DNA of 64,000 nt from Nitrosospira sp. Nsp2 (GCF_003050965.1 NZ_QAOU01000006.1:62001-126000); one strand, 5' to 3'; counted from the stretch's first letter, positions 27,494 through 37,085 are shown. Notes: a model not told the origin generated them from the sequence alone. Translations and numbers: made by a program.

Positions 27494-27627
27494 GGGATTC
27501 CGGGTCGCGCCTTTAGCACCGTATTTTTGATTGTTGGGGTTCATCCCATGTACTTCTCCGTTTTTGGGAGACTTAAAGAAATTTCTCCCGTTGACGTTCC
27601 CTGTGTAAAGATCCCAGCCCGGGCTAT

Positions 27628-28230
27628 CTACTCTGGACTTAGCAACAATTTAGGGACGATCTCGAGGATGCCGGCAGCCGTGAGTACTTCCTCGCGGCTC
27701 ATGCTCGCCACAGTATGACGCCAGTTTTCCATCCACCGGGATCGCGTAAAGTCGACGGACAAATGTTCATTATCGATCAGCCAGACCAGTCTTCGGATGA
27801 CATCCTGAATCCGGGGCGTCCCACCGGGAATATCAAAATAATGCAGCACCAGCTTCCCACGCATGGCGCAGAAGTGAATTTCCTTGAACGTACGAAGCGC
27901 GAGGATCGTATAGTCGATTAGCGATTGCCAATAGATGTCGTCGTATTTTTTCCAGGAGGGAATCAAGAAGCGGTTATAGGCCGAATTGCTTTTTCCCCTC
28001 TGTGGAAGATCGCGCTCGAGCAGGACCTGCACCGGCAGGAGTTGGTCTTCCGCGACTTGCGACAGAATGACATCTAGGCGTTCCCGCTGCTGGACCCTCA
28101 GAATTTTTTCGATCTGATCAAGCAGGCGGCCTTGTCCCGGTTCATGGCTCACCGTTTCCAGAACATCCTGGAAGGTCAAATAAGACCTAGGATGGTTTGT
28201 CTGTGCCGTTGAATCAAAATGTGCGTTCAT
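27628..28230 (-). CDS. Protein of unknown function (200 aa)
   Basis: ATG at 28230 follows a perfect AGGAGG five bases upstream, which decides against the GTG two codons earlier. The protein has no signal peptide or membrane segment, is helical and charged, and has a Trp/Tyr-rich centre (PSWKKYDDIYWQSLIDY). I recognise no family. It reads as an intact, well-expressed cytosolic protein located between the HerA relic and a secreted protease. Confidence 0.65.
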   Translation of the reverse strand: MNAHFDSTAQTNHPRSYLTFQDVLETVSHEPGQGRLLDQIEKILRVQQRERLDVILSQVAEDQLLPVQVLLERDLPQRGKSNSAYNRFLIPSWKKYDDIYWQSLIDYTILALRTFKEIHFCAMRGKLVLHYFDIPGGTPRIQDVIRRLVWLIDNEHLSVDFTRSRWMENWRHTVASMSREEVLTAAGILEIVPKLLLSPE

Positions 28231-28363
28231 GTGCACCTCCTCAATGGTTTGCCAAGCCGCTACCAGATAGATTGATTCTCTTATTAGAGAATTTTAGTAC
28301 GTGGATTGAATTAAGCAGGGAGTCTTGCGAAAGAAGCCTTAATATTCCTCTCCAATCCGTAAG

Positions 28364-29392
28364 CTATGGAACTCTGCGAGCAGGTGCTACCAACGACTCC
28401 GGCCAAAGGTATTCAGTTTGGGTACGAATTAACCCCGAATGTGTATTCGCCCTGAGCCATCCTACATACGGGGCAATGCGGGTGAAGAGCCCGTATTTCT
28501 TTGGGGCTCCGCAATCTCCCCAGCTTTTAACGCCGATTAAAAGCTCTTGACCATACTGACGAACCGTGGCGGGTCCTCCACTGTCCCCATCACATGCGTC
28601 GGTTCTTCCATCTTCATATCCGGCACATAACATGGTGGCTTTAAGCGACTGACCGTGAGAATCAGGCGCAGAGCAGAGTTCGGGAGGTACTAACGGTGCT
28701 TCCGTTTCCATTAGGTCCAGTGATTTGACGCCGAAGTCGTAGGTGTTACCCCATCCGCCAATTTTAACTTTTTCCTGGTCATCAATTAGGCGTTGCTCCA
28801 CCTCAATAGAAGGGAATTGGGGAGGAACAATAGCGGTAGGGCTATCGAGAAACAGCAGTGCAAGATCGTTCTCAAGGGTCTGCGGATCATAGGCCCCGTG
28901 CACAACGACTGAAATTACTTTTTTCTTTCGGCCTCCAAAATTCAGGCTATTAGTACCTGTTAAGACAATTAATTCTGTTCCTTGCCGGCGAGCAACACAA
29001 TGTGCGGCGGTGAGCACCCACTGATCAGTAATAAGAGTTCCACTACAGAAATGGGCGTAAAGGGGATCAGGAATTGACGCGTTTAATAGCCCAACCTGCC
29101 ACGGGCGGTCTCCAAAGGTCGCACTCCTTCCCTTTATTATTTTTGCACTAAGTGGCGCTTTATTCTGCCAATTTCGGAGCGCTCTTTCATATGGATCGGT
29201 ATGATTTTCAGCGTTGTCTGCCCCGGCTACTGATTGGGGCGCAAATAGAAGAGTCAGGCAAAAGAGTATGGACGTACCGATAAGCCTTAATCTCTGGCTT
29301 ATACGTTGGCTTATTTTCAGCTCGAAATGCGATGCAGAGTGCAAGTTGTGTTCCTTCTCTAAGGGGTTACAAAGCCTTGTTCCGGCATGCAT
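28364..29392 (-). CDS. Secreted trypsin-like serine protease (family S1)
   Basis: A 342-residue protein with an N-terminal hydrophobic export segment near residues 38-56 (IGTSILFCLTLLFAPQSVAG) after a charged leader; the start is uncertain by some codons. The mature protease begins near IIKGRSATFGDRPWQVGLL. The triad is His131 in LTAAHC, Asp176 in ENDLALL and Ser271 in GDSGGP. Asp265, six before the Ser, gives trypsin-like cleavage after Lys/Arg. Cys pairs of the family are present. It is exported, and as a eukaryote-type protease in a bacterium it may be for nutrition, defence or predation; nothing nearby decides this. Confidence 0.9.
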   Translation of the reverse strand: MHAGTRLCNPLEKEHNLHSASHFELKISQRISQRLRLIGTSILFCLTLLFAPQSVAGADNAENHTDPYERALRNWQNKAPLSAKIIKGRSATFGDRPWQVGLLNASIPDPLYAHFCSGTLITDQWVLTAAHCVARRQGTELIVLTGTNSLNFGGRKKKVISVVVHGAYDPQTLENDLALLFLDSPTAIVPPQFPSIEVEQRLIDDQEKVKIGGWGNTYDFGVKSLDLMETEAPLVPPELCSAPDSHGQSLKATMLCAGYEDGRTDACDGDSGGPATVRQYGQELLIGVKSWGDCGAPKKYGLFTRIAPYVGWLRANTHSGLIRTQTEYLWPESLVAPARRVP

Positions 29393-29748
29393 GTTTATAC
29401 GCTACTGGGACACAGTTGCATGGAACTCGGATACACCTAATTGCGGATAACAGTTTGTCCTTGATTTCTCATCCTCATCAACTATCTTTAACATTAGGAA
29501 ACGCTGCTGTGCAACGCGCTCTGGCACAAGCAAGATTTTGCTAATTCAGGATTTCATAGGATTGAAGCCCTTGAATGTTTCCAACAAACATTTGCCGCTA
29601 GTAGCGGGGCGTTAAATGTCATTCTCATACACATCATAGCGACGGAACATTTAGCTGAAGAATTCACATCCCTGAGAATTCAAATCCTTCTGGCAATCCT
29701 CATTAAAACGCGTATGCTTGTTTTTTAACCCTAAATTTCTAAATCGCT
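29393..29748. other. Intergenic region between divergent protease and glycerol-facilitator genes
   Basis: About 355 AT-rich bases that must hold both promoters. I see no gene, RNA or clear operator. The facilitator ATG lacks an obvious ribosome site. Confidence 0.4.
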
Positions 29749-30453
29749 ATGACCCCCTTTCTCGGCGAATTGATAGGTACCTGCCTGCTGGTCATACTCG
29801 GGAATGGCGTGGTAGCCAACGTCGTATTGAGTAAAACAAAAGGCACTAACAGTGGCTGGATCGCCATTACTTTAGGATGGGGAGTTGCAGTATTCGTCGG
29901 CGTGTACGCGGTTTCTTCGGTAAGTGGCGCGCATATAAATCCTGCCGCAAGCATTGCTCTGGCTGCTGCTGGTAAATTTGCATGGGGCGACGTCCCGACT
30001 TACATTGCCGGACAGATGTTGGGGGCCATGCTCGGCGCGTTACTCGTATGGATTCTCTATCGCCAGCATTTTGAACAAACGGACGATGCCAACGCCAAGC
30101 TTTCCGCGTTTTGCACCGGACCGGCGATAAGGAATCCTTTCAGTAACCTTGTCTCTGAAATAGTTGGAACGTTTATATTGGTATTTGGCATTTTACACAT
30201 GGTTGCCCCTCAGAGCAGCCTCGGATCACTGGACGCCCTGCCGGCGGCCTTGCTGGTATTCGGTATCGGTTTATCGCTCGGTGGAACAACGGGCTTCGCA
30301 ATTAACCCCGCTCGTGACTTGGGGCCCCGAATTATGCATGCCATACTTCCCATACCCAATAAAAGGGACAGCGACTGGAGCTACGCCTACATTCCGGTGA
30401 TCGGTCCCATTGTTGGCGGTCTTCTCGCTGTGTCTATTTTTAAACTGTTGTGA
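29749..30453 (+). CDS. glpF: Aquaporin/glycerol facilitator (MIP family)
   Basis: A 234-residue inner-membrane channel with six membrane helices and two half-helices. Both NPA boxes are present, in SGAHINPAAS and GFAINPARDLGPR; the Asp after the second NPA-Arg is the mark of glycerol-type (aquaglyceroporin) channels. It passes glycerol or other small polyols and possibly water. It stands alone; a dihydroxyacetone kinase lies 10 kb upstream but no glycerol kinase or dehydrogenase is in the window. Codon use is moderately AT-rich. Confidence 0.92.
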   Translation: MTPFLGELIGTCLLVILGNGVVANVVLSKTKGTNSGWIAITLGWGVAVFVGVYAVSSVSGAHINPAASIALAAAGKFAWGDVPTYIAGQMLGAMLGALLVWILYRQHFEQTDDANAKLSAFCTGPAIRNPFSNLVSEIVGTFILVFGILHMVAPQSSLGSLDALPAALLVFGIGLSLGGTTGFAINPARDLGPRIMHAILPIPNKRDSDWSYAYIPVIGPIVGGLLAVSIFKLL

Positions 30454-31199
30454 TTGTGCCCTGAAGTACATTCTGCCCGGCAAGAACTGGCCAACGGGCG
30501 ATTTGTTCGACCGTATAGGATTACCCGGAGTTGCCCGCCTTTTTTGGCGTCCGGGGATGGCGTCTTTCCCCTACTCTTCACCTAGGCTCACACCCCGACT
30601 GCGCGGTTTCGTTGGAAGAGCTTTAGCTGCGATCCCCTATCCATTCGGGCAAGCTATGTCGTCCCCGTCAACACAACAACCAGAACGATCAACCCCACTA
30701 ATCCAATGCCACGCAGGGACGGCAATAATAGCCCAGTTAGAGCTGTTGATGAGGTCTTCCTGGGGCCTACCGCTGAGGTCTCGCGCGGCTGATACATTGG
30801 GTTGATCCGAAAAGGAGCCGCGCTCTTGCTTCCGGCGCCTTAAGAAAGATACATCAAATGGATCTGCGCGGTCCAGCATCTTGGGCGCCGGTGCTTGAGC
30901 CGAAGGCAAGATGGAAGGCCTGAGAGGGGCGGGAGCCGATCCTCCAACGCGCCATTCGCTGATTCAAAGCTCAAACTGACGAGCATTGCTCATTGCTCAT
31001 TGCTCATTGGCCAGCGCCGGGAATGCCGTTACCGCGTCCTGATCGCGTCCATCCGGGGACCAACAGCGCCAAGAGTTTTTGTTAACGGTCCTGCCCTATG
31101 AGCGGGTGCCGGAAAGCAGCAATGCGCAGGGAAATGTAGACCGCCTGAGCGCGGCAGATCGCTTTCGATGCACGCAGATCTAACTATCCACTCCCCGAG
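30454..31199. other. Non-coding stretch with a DUF3309 relic and a short tandem repeat
   Basis: On the minus strand, 30654-30740 encodes LLLPSLRGIGLVGLIVLVVV and LTGTT before a stop, close to the end of the intact DUF3309 gene at 31200-31358; it looks like a decayed duplicate. At about 30984-31008 CATTGCT repeats three and a half times. Nothing else found. Confidence 0.55.
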
Positions 31200-31358
31200 C
31201 TAAACCGTACCCGTCAAGATCAGAATCAGAACGATCAACAGCACTAATCCAATCCCACCGCTGGGACCATAACCCCAGCCGCTGCTATAACCCCAGGTCG
31301 GAATCACGCCGACGAGCGCAAGTACCAGCAGAATCACAAGAATGGTTCCAATAGTCAT
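31200..31358 (-). CDS. Small membrane protein, DUF3309 family
   Basis: A 52-residue protein, MTIGTILVILLVLALVGVIP, TWGYSSGWGYGPSGG, then IGLVLLIVLILILTGTV. Two hydrophobic stretches flank a Tyr/Gly-rich centre, the typical DUF3309 form common in proteobacteria. An AGGAGA ribosome site lies eight bases before the ATG. Function unknown; stress association is often suggested for such proteins but nothing here shows it. Confidence 0.85.
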   Translation of the reverse strand: MTIGTILVILLVLALVGVIPTWGYSSGWGYGPSGGIGLVLLIVLILILTGTV

Positions 31359-31845
31359 TTTGCTTCTCCTCGTTTTGTTTCACTGGGTCGTTTATTTTTT
31401 TCCCTCTGAAACGGAAATTTCCTTCCCTGTTTCGTTTTCGGAGATACCGTAGATTGCCTTAATTACCTGGCACGCTATCGCGTCTGATGGAACTCCAGAT
31501 AGGCTGACGGTTGGGAATCTGCCGGGGACAACCTGGCGATTTACAAGTGCGATCAGCCACCCCATCGTTTAACCAATTGTCCCCCCTTATCCCGGTATTT
31601 TCTGTTCGTTTGCGAACGAAATTAAAACGACTTCGCATTTGCGGAGGGAGGGCGTCGCAAAGACCTGCAGGCTGGGCGGTTGTGCTGAGGGTCCTGCCGC
31701 ATCCCGATACCCATCGGTGTCAGCGATAGTGAGCGCAGGACCGACAATAGGCCGATCTTCGTCCTCCGCTGCCCCGCTCCCCTGCTCAAACTCGCTATAC
31801 TAAAAATACGCTGTCGGCGACAAGTCACCATTGAGGAGAAAAGCC
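31359..31845. other. Intergenic stretch without a supported gene
   Basis: About 490 bases between the DUF3309 gene and chaB, which diverge. It should contain both promoters. No convincing frame or RNA seen. Confidence 0.4.
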
Positions 31846-32073
31846 ATGCCATACGACAGGTTGGAGGACCTTCCGGAGAATGTCAGGAACGTATTGCCGA
31901 AGCATGCCCAGGAAATATACCGGGCGGCTTTCAACAATGCGTGGGATGAGTACAAGGACCCGGACGAGCGGCGCGGGGACGCCAGTCGGGAGGAGACGGC
32001 GCACAAGGTCGCCTGGGCGGCGGTTAAAAAGGAATACGAGAAACGCGGCAACGAGTGGCGCAAGAAGGATTGA
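31846..32073 (+). CDS. chaB: ChaB family protein
   Basis: A 75-residue soluble protein. The start at 31846 (MPYDRLEDLPENVRNVLPKH) follows GAGGAG eight bases upstream and is preferred to one five codons earlier. The family signature is complete: AQEIYRAAFNNAWDEY, then a Lys/Glu-rich helix with EETAHKVAWAAVKKEYEK. ChaB was first linked to the ChaA cation antiporter of E. coli as a proposed regulator; no chaA is nearby, so the role here is unknown. Confidence 0.88.
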   Translation: MPYDRLEDLPENVRNVLPKHAQEIYRAAFNNAWDEYKDPDERRGDASREETAHKVAWAAVKKEYEKRGNEWRKKD

Positions 32074-32167
32074 TCGCCTGACATGGGAGTGGAATTCTGG
32101 TTAAACCAAGGTCCGTCCATGAGCGGACCGTTGGAAGCGGTGTTCGGTCCGTTTTAGGCTTGCCTCC

Positions 32168-32671
32168 CTAATTGAGCGGATCCAGCGGCAAATCAATCTC
32201 TTTCGCTTTGGCCAGAATGGCGGCTGACGTCCGTCCCAGTTTAAGCCCGATTCGCCGTACCGGAACATTCTGGCTCACAAGGGTTTGCAAGGCAGTGAGT
32301 TGTTCTGTCGTCCAGGGTTTGCCGGCGTTGCGCGCCATCTTTCTTCGGTCGAGTTGCCGCCTTTCACCTATTCTTCGGTCAGGCTCATAATGAGACTGCG
32401 CAGTATGCTTGACGAGGTCTTCCGGCCTGCAAACTTCTTTTACAATCTCAAGCGCCCGCCGCCGGTCGACACCCCGCCGGTCACCGGACGGGGATGCCTG
32501 GGAAAGTGTTTCCAGCAACTCAAAAAATTCTGCGCGGGTGTCGGGCGGCAAGCCCGCAACAAGCGCTCCAAGAATGTCCTGCGAGCGCCTGTAATCTTCC
32601 AGCCTGAGGCTGGAGATTTCCTGTCTTAGTTCAATCATTCGCTGGTTTAATTGGTGTTCACTGTCTTTCAT
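32168..32671 (-). CDS. Protein of unknown function with a C-terminal HTH-like region
   Basis: A 167-residue protein starting MKDSEHQLNQRM. The N-terminal third is helical and charged. The middle holds two Asp-Arg-Arg repeats (SGDRRGVDRRRA and DRRIGERRQLDRRK). The last 50 residues, KPWTTEQLTALQTLVSQNVP to GLKLGRTSAAILAKA, resemble a SANT/Myb-like or GcrA-like DNA-binding helix-turn-helix. A DNA-linked role is an inference. No partner gene is evident. Confidence 0.65.
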   Translation of the reverse strand: MKDSEHQLNQRMIELRQEISSLRLEDYRRSQDILGALVAGLPPDTRAEFFELLETLSQASPSGDRRGVDRRRALEIVKEVCRPEDLVKHTAQSHYEPDRRIGERRQLDRRKMARNAGKPWTTEQLTALQTLVSQNVPVRRIGLKLGRTSAAILAKAKEIDLPLDPLN

Positions 32672-32805
32672 AACAACAAGCACTTCCTTCCATACGCATT
32701 AATAGACTAACAGGCGATGCATTTGTTCAGCTAACACCTCTTTCTTCGCAGTCAAGCCATTGGATCGATGTTCAGCATCATGCCACCAATGGGGGCACGA
32801 ACCGC

Positions 32806-33282
32806 TCAACCTGCGTCCTTGCAGCTTTTAACGTCCTCCTTAACGGTCTTGCCGTCTTTAAGCACGACCGTCTGGCGGATGATCTTGCACTCGCGATTAT
32901 CGCCTTGCTGCGCGGATGGCACAACTTCGGCCTTGCCGCTCACCCCGCTGTTAGGGTTGCTGAAGGTCTGAGGTTCTTCAGTTTCGTACGCCCGTTGGGA
33001 CGCCTCCGCCATCTTTTGTTTATCGTCCTTGCCAAGATAGCCGCCAACAGTCGAACCGAGGTAGTAGCCGCCGACGCCTCCCGCTATCGCACCTACAATC
33101 CGGCCTGCCGTGCCTCCCCCGAGATAACTGCCAAGGTAGCTTCCCCCGATTGATCCGGCGATGCTGCCGATCAATCCGCCTGCACGTCGGGTTTCGGTTG
33201 ATTGACATGCGGGCAGCAGCACGACCAGCGCGAGTATAAATAACTGCCTTAGCTTCATACCAGAGATCAAAAGACCTTTCAT
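32806..33282 (-). CDS. Glycine-zipper lipoprotein
   Basis: A 158-residue envelope protein with a lipobox at LALVVLLPAC (Cys26 from the first ATG; another ATG at 33258 fits a signal equally). The next 60 residues are a glycine zipper, GGLIGSIAGSIGGSYLGSYL onward, of the 2TM-glycine-zipper/Rick_17kDa-like type, able to pack in or on a membrane. The C-terminal part is charged and contains two Cys. Outer-membrane lipoprotein is likely; function unknown. Confidence 0.8.
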   Translation of the reverse strand: MKGLLISGMKLRQLFILALVVLLPACQSTETRRAGGLIGSIAGSIGGSYLGSYLGGGTAGRIVGAIAGGVGGYYLGSTVGGYLGKDDKQKMAEASQRAYETEEPQTFSNPNSGVSGKAEVVPSAQQGDNRECKIIRQTVVLKDGKTVKEDVKSCKDAG

Positions 33283-33493
33283 CTTCGTTTATTCCTCAAA
33301 CCCCATCTGAACCGGGGATGATTCTAACCGGCGGTTCGTTAATCGAAGGACGTATCAGCTTCGTTTTTTCTGCTCTATTTGGTGTTAACAGCTCAAATCC
33401 ATTATATTGCACAGCTTAATTGACAACCCGCGGTTCGCCGACGTACGTTTCACCCCGATGCTTGTTTTACCGCCCTCAAATAATAGAATTATT

Positions 33494-33664
33494 ATGAAAA
33501 TAGTGAGAATTATTCGTCTGGCAGTTGTTTTGGCTGTCCTTCCCGCTCTTTCGGGATGCTGGTATCTGGTGGCGGGCGGAGCCGGCGTCTACGGTGGATA
33601 CAAGATGAAAGAGAAAGGTTACACCTTACACAACCCCATAGCCAAGGAGAAGAGCAGCAAATAG
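33494..33664 (+). CDS. Very small lipoprotein
   Basis: From the ATG at 33494 the product is 56 residues: MKIVRIIRLAVVLAVLPALSG, then Cys in the LSGC lipobox, then GGAGVYGGYKMKEKGY and a Lys-rich end. A longer frame from 33407 would hide the signal. The mature peptide is about 35 residues. Function unknown. It is divergent from the glycine-zipper lipoprotein gene. Confidence 0.6.
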   Translation: MKIVRIIRLAVVLAVLPALSGCWYLVAGGAGVYGGYKMKEKGYTLHNPIAKEKSSK

Positions 33665-33755
33665 CCGGTCAGTCAAGGTGGGGCCGGGCCATGCGCGAGC
33701 TTAGCGCAACCGTCTTTCCTGTTTCGCTGCCATAGCAGCTCCAGTTGCGGTCACA

Positions 33756-35231
33756 TCATTTCTTTGTTTTTGCCCATTCATCGGCTTGCCGATGTGCTTC
33801 GGCGACCTGGACCGGTGTCATGAGTTTTTCCATCAATTCGCGGTTTTCCAACGCATCCTCATAGCCGCTTGCACTGGCGATGCTAAACCACTTGTCGGCT
33901 TCAACGTAGTCCTGCTTAACTCCGTGGCCCTTATAGTACAGCACCCCCAGGTTAGTTTGCGCACCGGGATGGGCTTGCTCCGCAGCCTTTTGATACCAGG
34001 AAAGGGCCTGGGCGTAATCCTGGGGCACCCCCTCGCCGTTGTCATACTTCACGCCCAGGCTGTACTGCGCCCTCGCATAGCCCTGCTCAGCCGCCTTGCG
34101 ATACCAGTTTAATGCCTCCTGTTCATTCTTTATGATGCCCCGGCCGTTGTCGTAGCGCACACCCAGATTAAACTGGGCATCCGGATCCCCTTGCTCAGCG
34201 GCTTGACGGTACCAATCCACGGCCTTCTGGTCATCCTGCAGAACACCTTTCCCAGTGGCATACATGACCCCAAGGTTGAACTGCGCCGGCGCATAACCTC
34301 CTTCAGCGCCTTTGCGGTACCAGGCAGCCGCCTCGTAATCATCTTGCGTTATTCCCCGTCCTTTCGCATACGCCACGCCGAGCTTGAACTGAGCGCGCGC
34401 GTCTTCCTGTTCAGCCGCCTTGCGATACCAGCCCGCCGCCTGCTTATCGTCCTGGCCAATACCGGTGCCCCCGGAATACATGAGGCCAAGATTAAACTGC
34501 GCGTCGACATTGCCCTGTTCGGCCGACTTCCGATACCAGGATACGGCTTCAGAATCGCTCTGCGCAACTCCCCGGCCTTTTGCATGTAGCACCCCGAGCG
34601 CATACTGCGCATCTGCGTAACCCTGCTCGGCCGCTTTGAGATACCAGGAGGCGGCCTGTCGGTCATCCCCCTCCACCCCTTGGCCTTTCAGATACATGAA
34701 ACCCAAAATCGCTTGCGCGGGCGCGTGCCCCTGCTCCGCCGCCTTCGTATACCAGGACACTGCCTGCTGATAATCCTGCGGCACCCCCTGGCCCTTTGCA
34801 TACATGACGCCAAGATTATGCTGGGCTACGGCATACCCTTGCCCCGCTGCCCTGAGGTACCAGAACAGGGCCTGCTGATAGTCCTGCTGAACCCCTTGGC
34901 CTTTCAAATGCATGAAGCCCAGCATTGATTGCGCCGGCACATCGTCTTGCTCCGCCGCTTTTCGATACCAATGCGCAGCGCGTGCGTAATCCTGCTCGAC
35001 ACCGCGCCCCTTGGAGTACATGACGCCCAGATTGAACTGGGCATCGGCGTTTCCGTCCTCCGCCGCTTTCCTGAAAGATTGCACCGCTCTCGCGTAATCC
35101 TTTGCGAGGACGAACTGCATTCCGTCTTCAAAGTCCCCGGCAAAAATCGATGGCGTTAGCAGCAGCCACACCAGTCCCGCGAGGCACGCCGCCCATTGTT
35201 GTATGGATAGTCGTATCTTATCGCTCAACAT
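33756..35231 (-). CDS. Secreted Sel1-repeat protein (about 12 repeats)
   Basis: The start at 35231 gives a signal peptide (QQWAACLAGLVWLLLTPSIF, cleavage near AGDF); the frame is open a further 99 codons upstream, which I judge non-coding. The 491-residue product is a solenoid of eleven complete 36-residue Sel1 repeats and a partial one, consensus A-x-x-WYRKAAEQG-x-A-x-AQ-x-x-LG-x-x-Y-x-x-G-x-GV-x-QD. Such solenoids act as protein-binding scaffolds, here in the periplasm. The C-terminal 30 residues are helical and outside the repeats. Confidence 0.88.
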   Translation of the reverse strand: MLSDKIRLSIQQWAACLAGLVWLLLTPSIFAGDFEDGMQFVLAKDYARAVQSFRKAAEDGNADAQFNLGVMYSKGRGVEQDYARAAHWYRKAAEQDDVPAQSMLGFMHLKGQGVQQDYQQALFWYLRAAGQGYAVAQHNLGVMYAKGQGVPQDYQQAVSWYTKAAEQGHAPAQAILGFMYLKGQGVEGDDRQAASWYLKAAEQGYADAQYALGVLHAKGRGVAQSDSEAVSWYRKSAEQGNVDAQFNLGLMYSGGTGIGQDDKQAAGWYRKAAEQEDARAQFKLGVAYAKGRGITQDDYEAAAWYRKGAEGGYAPAQFNLGVMYATGKGVLQDDQKAVDWYRQAAEQGDPDAQFNLGVRYDNGRGIIKNEQEALNWYRKAAEQGYARAQYSLGVKYDNGEGVPQDYAQALSWYQKAAEQAHPGAQTNLGVLYYKGHGVKQDYVEADKWFSIASASGYEDALENRELMEKLMTPVQVAEAHRQADEWAKTKK

Positions 35232-35512
35232 TTTTCTGCGATACTTGTTTCCAGGCACGACTCGGTCGGTCGGGATGGCCTCTGCTCCCCTCCGAACGTA
35301 TACGTTCCGTAATAGACAAGCAAACTTCATGAATTGCACGGATGAACCTGCCCACAGTCGTGTAGAACGACATTCTATCGCGGACGATGCCAAAAAACTT
35401 GCATGTGCGTACACGCGGCCCAATTTTCGATAGCTGGAGCGCTTATGGAGCAATGCGGTTTGGACTAATGCATGCAGGTAAACAGGGAAGAGAAAGCGGG
35501 GGAATAGTGACC

Positions 35513-36004
35513 TCAGCGGGCGCCACACGCTTTTAGCGCGTTCCAGGCGGCATCGCTCTCGTATTTCTTCCCGTTTATTGTGGCAAATACGGTTTCGCTA
35601 TCGGTTCTCTTCAGCATCAGGTCGAATGAATAGTTGGGATTGACGTCGCCTCGGGTATCAGGAGCCTGTCTGGATACGTGGACGCCGGGTTGCGGGGCGT
35701 TGTAACTCAATACGGCATCAGGGTTCTCAGGCGAGTTACGCGCATACGTGCCCGGTAGCGAGTCGCGCGGATAGGCGTAGATTTCCGTGGCTTCCATATC
35801 GCGATACGTGCGCACATCGTATTGCAGCCCGCGGATCAACCACCGGCTGTCTGACTGTAGTTTATTCAACACGCATTTCGCCAGCACCGGATGCGTTCCG
35901 GTGAACTTTGCCCCATAGGTTTGGCGCGTTTCTTTTAGGCTGAACCCCGCGCAACCGGTCAGAAGCAATGCCATTGTAATTAGCGCGATAGCAAACTTGT
36001 TCAT
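35513..36004 (-). CDS. Lipoprotein of unknown function
   Basis: A 163-residue protein beginning MNKFAIALITMALLLTGCAG with a clear lipobox; the ATG at 36004 has AGGG five bases upstream and is preferred to the one five codons earlier. The mature part has two further Cys and a DVNPNYSFDLMLKRTDSETV segment suggesting beta strands. No family recognised. Its end lies upstream of the Sel1 gene on the same strand. Confidence 0.7.
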   Translation of the reverse strand: MNKFAIALITMALLLTGCAGFSLKETRQTYGAKFTGTHPVLAKCVLNKLQSDSRWLIRGLQYDVRTYRDMEATEIYAYPRDSLPGTYARNSPENPDAVLSYNAPQPGVHVSRQAPDTRGDVNPNYSFDLMLKRTDSETVFATINGKKYESDAAWNALKACGAR

Positions 36005-36206
36005 ACGTACCCTTTTCATACGTATCTCGGGCGGGCGCCGTGTGCGCGTGAAGAGCCTATGAATGAGCTTTACATGCGGCGTCAGATCGTCTTTAAAGGA
36101 CGAACCTCATGCCTTCAATCACTTCCTCGTCTGCTCCGGCCATCGCGTCCTGCGTCATGTAAACTAGGCTAAAAATACGGGCTTGTAAAGCATCATTTCA
36201 TTTCGG

Positions 36207-36992
36207 GTGAACCGCATGGGTTTAGTACGAGGATTTCCAGGAAGGCGTGCCCGATGGGGCTCGGCCATGTTTCCCTCCGTCGAGTTGAGCGAGGAGGATG
36301 GCATACGCTCCCTTCACCTGGGCAGCAGCATGATTCAAAGCGCGATGCGCCTTAGTGCGCCAAACGACCTGGAACTCGCCTACACGAAGTACATGATGGG
36401 TTTCCTGCTGTTTCATCCTGATCCGCAAGACATTCTGATGATCGGCCTCGGCGGTGGTTCGCTGGCCAAATTCGTATATCACCGCCTGCCGTTGGTCCGG
36501 ACGGTCGTAATTGAAATCAACCCGGAAGTCGTGGCGGCGGCGCGCAGTTACTTTTTTGTGCCCGTTGATGACGACCGTCTGCAGGTGCGGAGCGAGGAAG
36601 GGAGCGAATACCTCGCGAGTCATCCGAACATCGCCGACGTGGTAATGGTTGACGGTTTCGACGAGGGTTGTCAGGTGCCAGCGCTCTGTACGACGGATTT
36701 CTATGACAGCGCTCGCGATGCGCTGAAACGAAACGGCGTATTGGTGGTCAATCTGCTCAGCAGAGACAAGAGGTTCCATGATTATATGACGCGCATCGAG
36801 AACAGTTTTAACGGTCGCGTTGCGTCTGTAACAGTCGAGCCGCACGGAAATGTGATCGCCTTCGCTTTCAAGCACAGCCCCGGCAAACGTGTGTGGGAAA
36901 ACCTGCCGGCCCGAGCGCGCGATTTCGAAACAGAACTCGCTTTGCCGTTCACCCGGCTCGTGGACAGGCTGCAGCGGAGCAATCCTGCTTGA
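36207..36992 (+). CDS. Spermidine synthase-like methyltransferase-fold protein
   Basis: About 261 residues (GTG at 36207; ATG at 36216 also possible). The Rossmann core resembles polyamine aminopropyltransferases: ILMIGLGGGSLAKFVYHRLP (motif I), VVIEINPEVVAAAR, and DVVMVDGFDEG. The N-terminal beta domain is short. SpeE proper binds putrescine and decarboxylated SAM; whether the substrate residues are kept cannot be decided here, and no speD is nearby. Many bacteria carry such SpeE-like proteins of unknown substrate. Confidence 0.8.
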   Translation: MNRMGLVRGFPGRRARWGSAMFPSVELSEEDGIRSLHLGSSMIQSAMRLSAPNDLELAYTKYMMGFLLFHPDPQDILMIGLGGGSLAKFVYHRLPLVRTVVIEINPEVVAAARSYFFVPVDDDRLQVRSEEGSEYLASHPNIADVVMVDGFDEGCQVPALCTTDFYDSARDALKRNGVLVVNLLSRDKRFHDYMTRIENSFNGRVASVTVEPHGNVIAFAFKHSPGKRVWENLPARARDFETELALPFTRLVDRLQRSNPA

Positions 36993-37085
36993 GTCATGCG
37001 CCTGAGCTCAGCCATGCTGCTTGAGGATATGGTAAAGTTTTAGGTTGGTGTAAAATGGAAAAAGCTCGAAGAAAGGAGGCAACAA

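Noticed and set aside
30984-31008. CATTGCT tandem units as a possible CRISPR
   Set aside because: Units are 7 bp with no spacers; a simple tandem repeat. No CRISPR array or cas gene is visible in the window.
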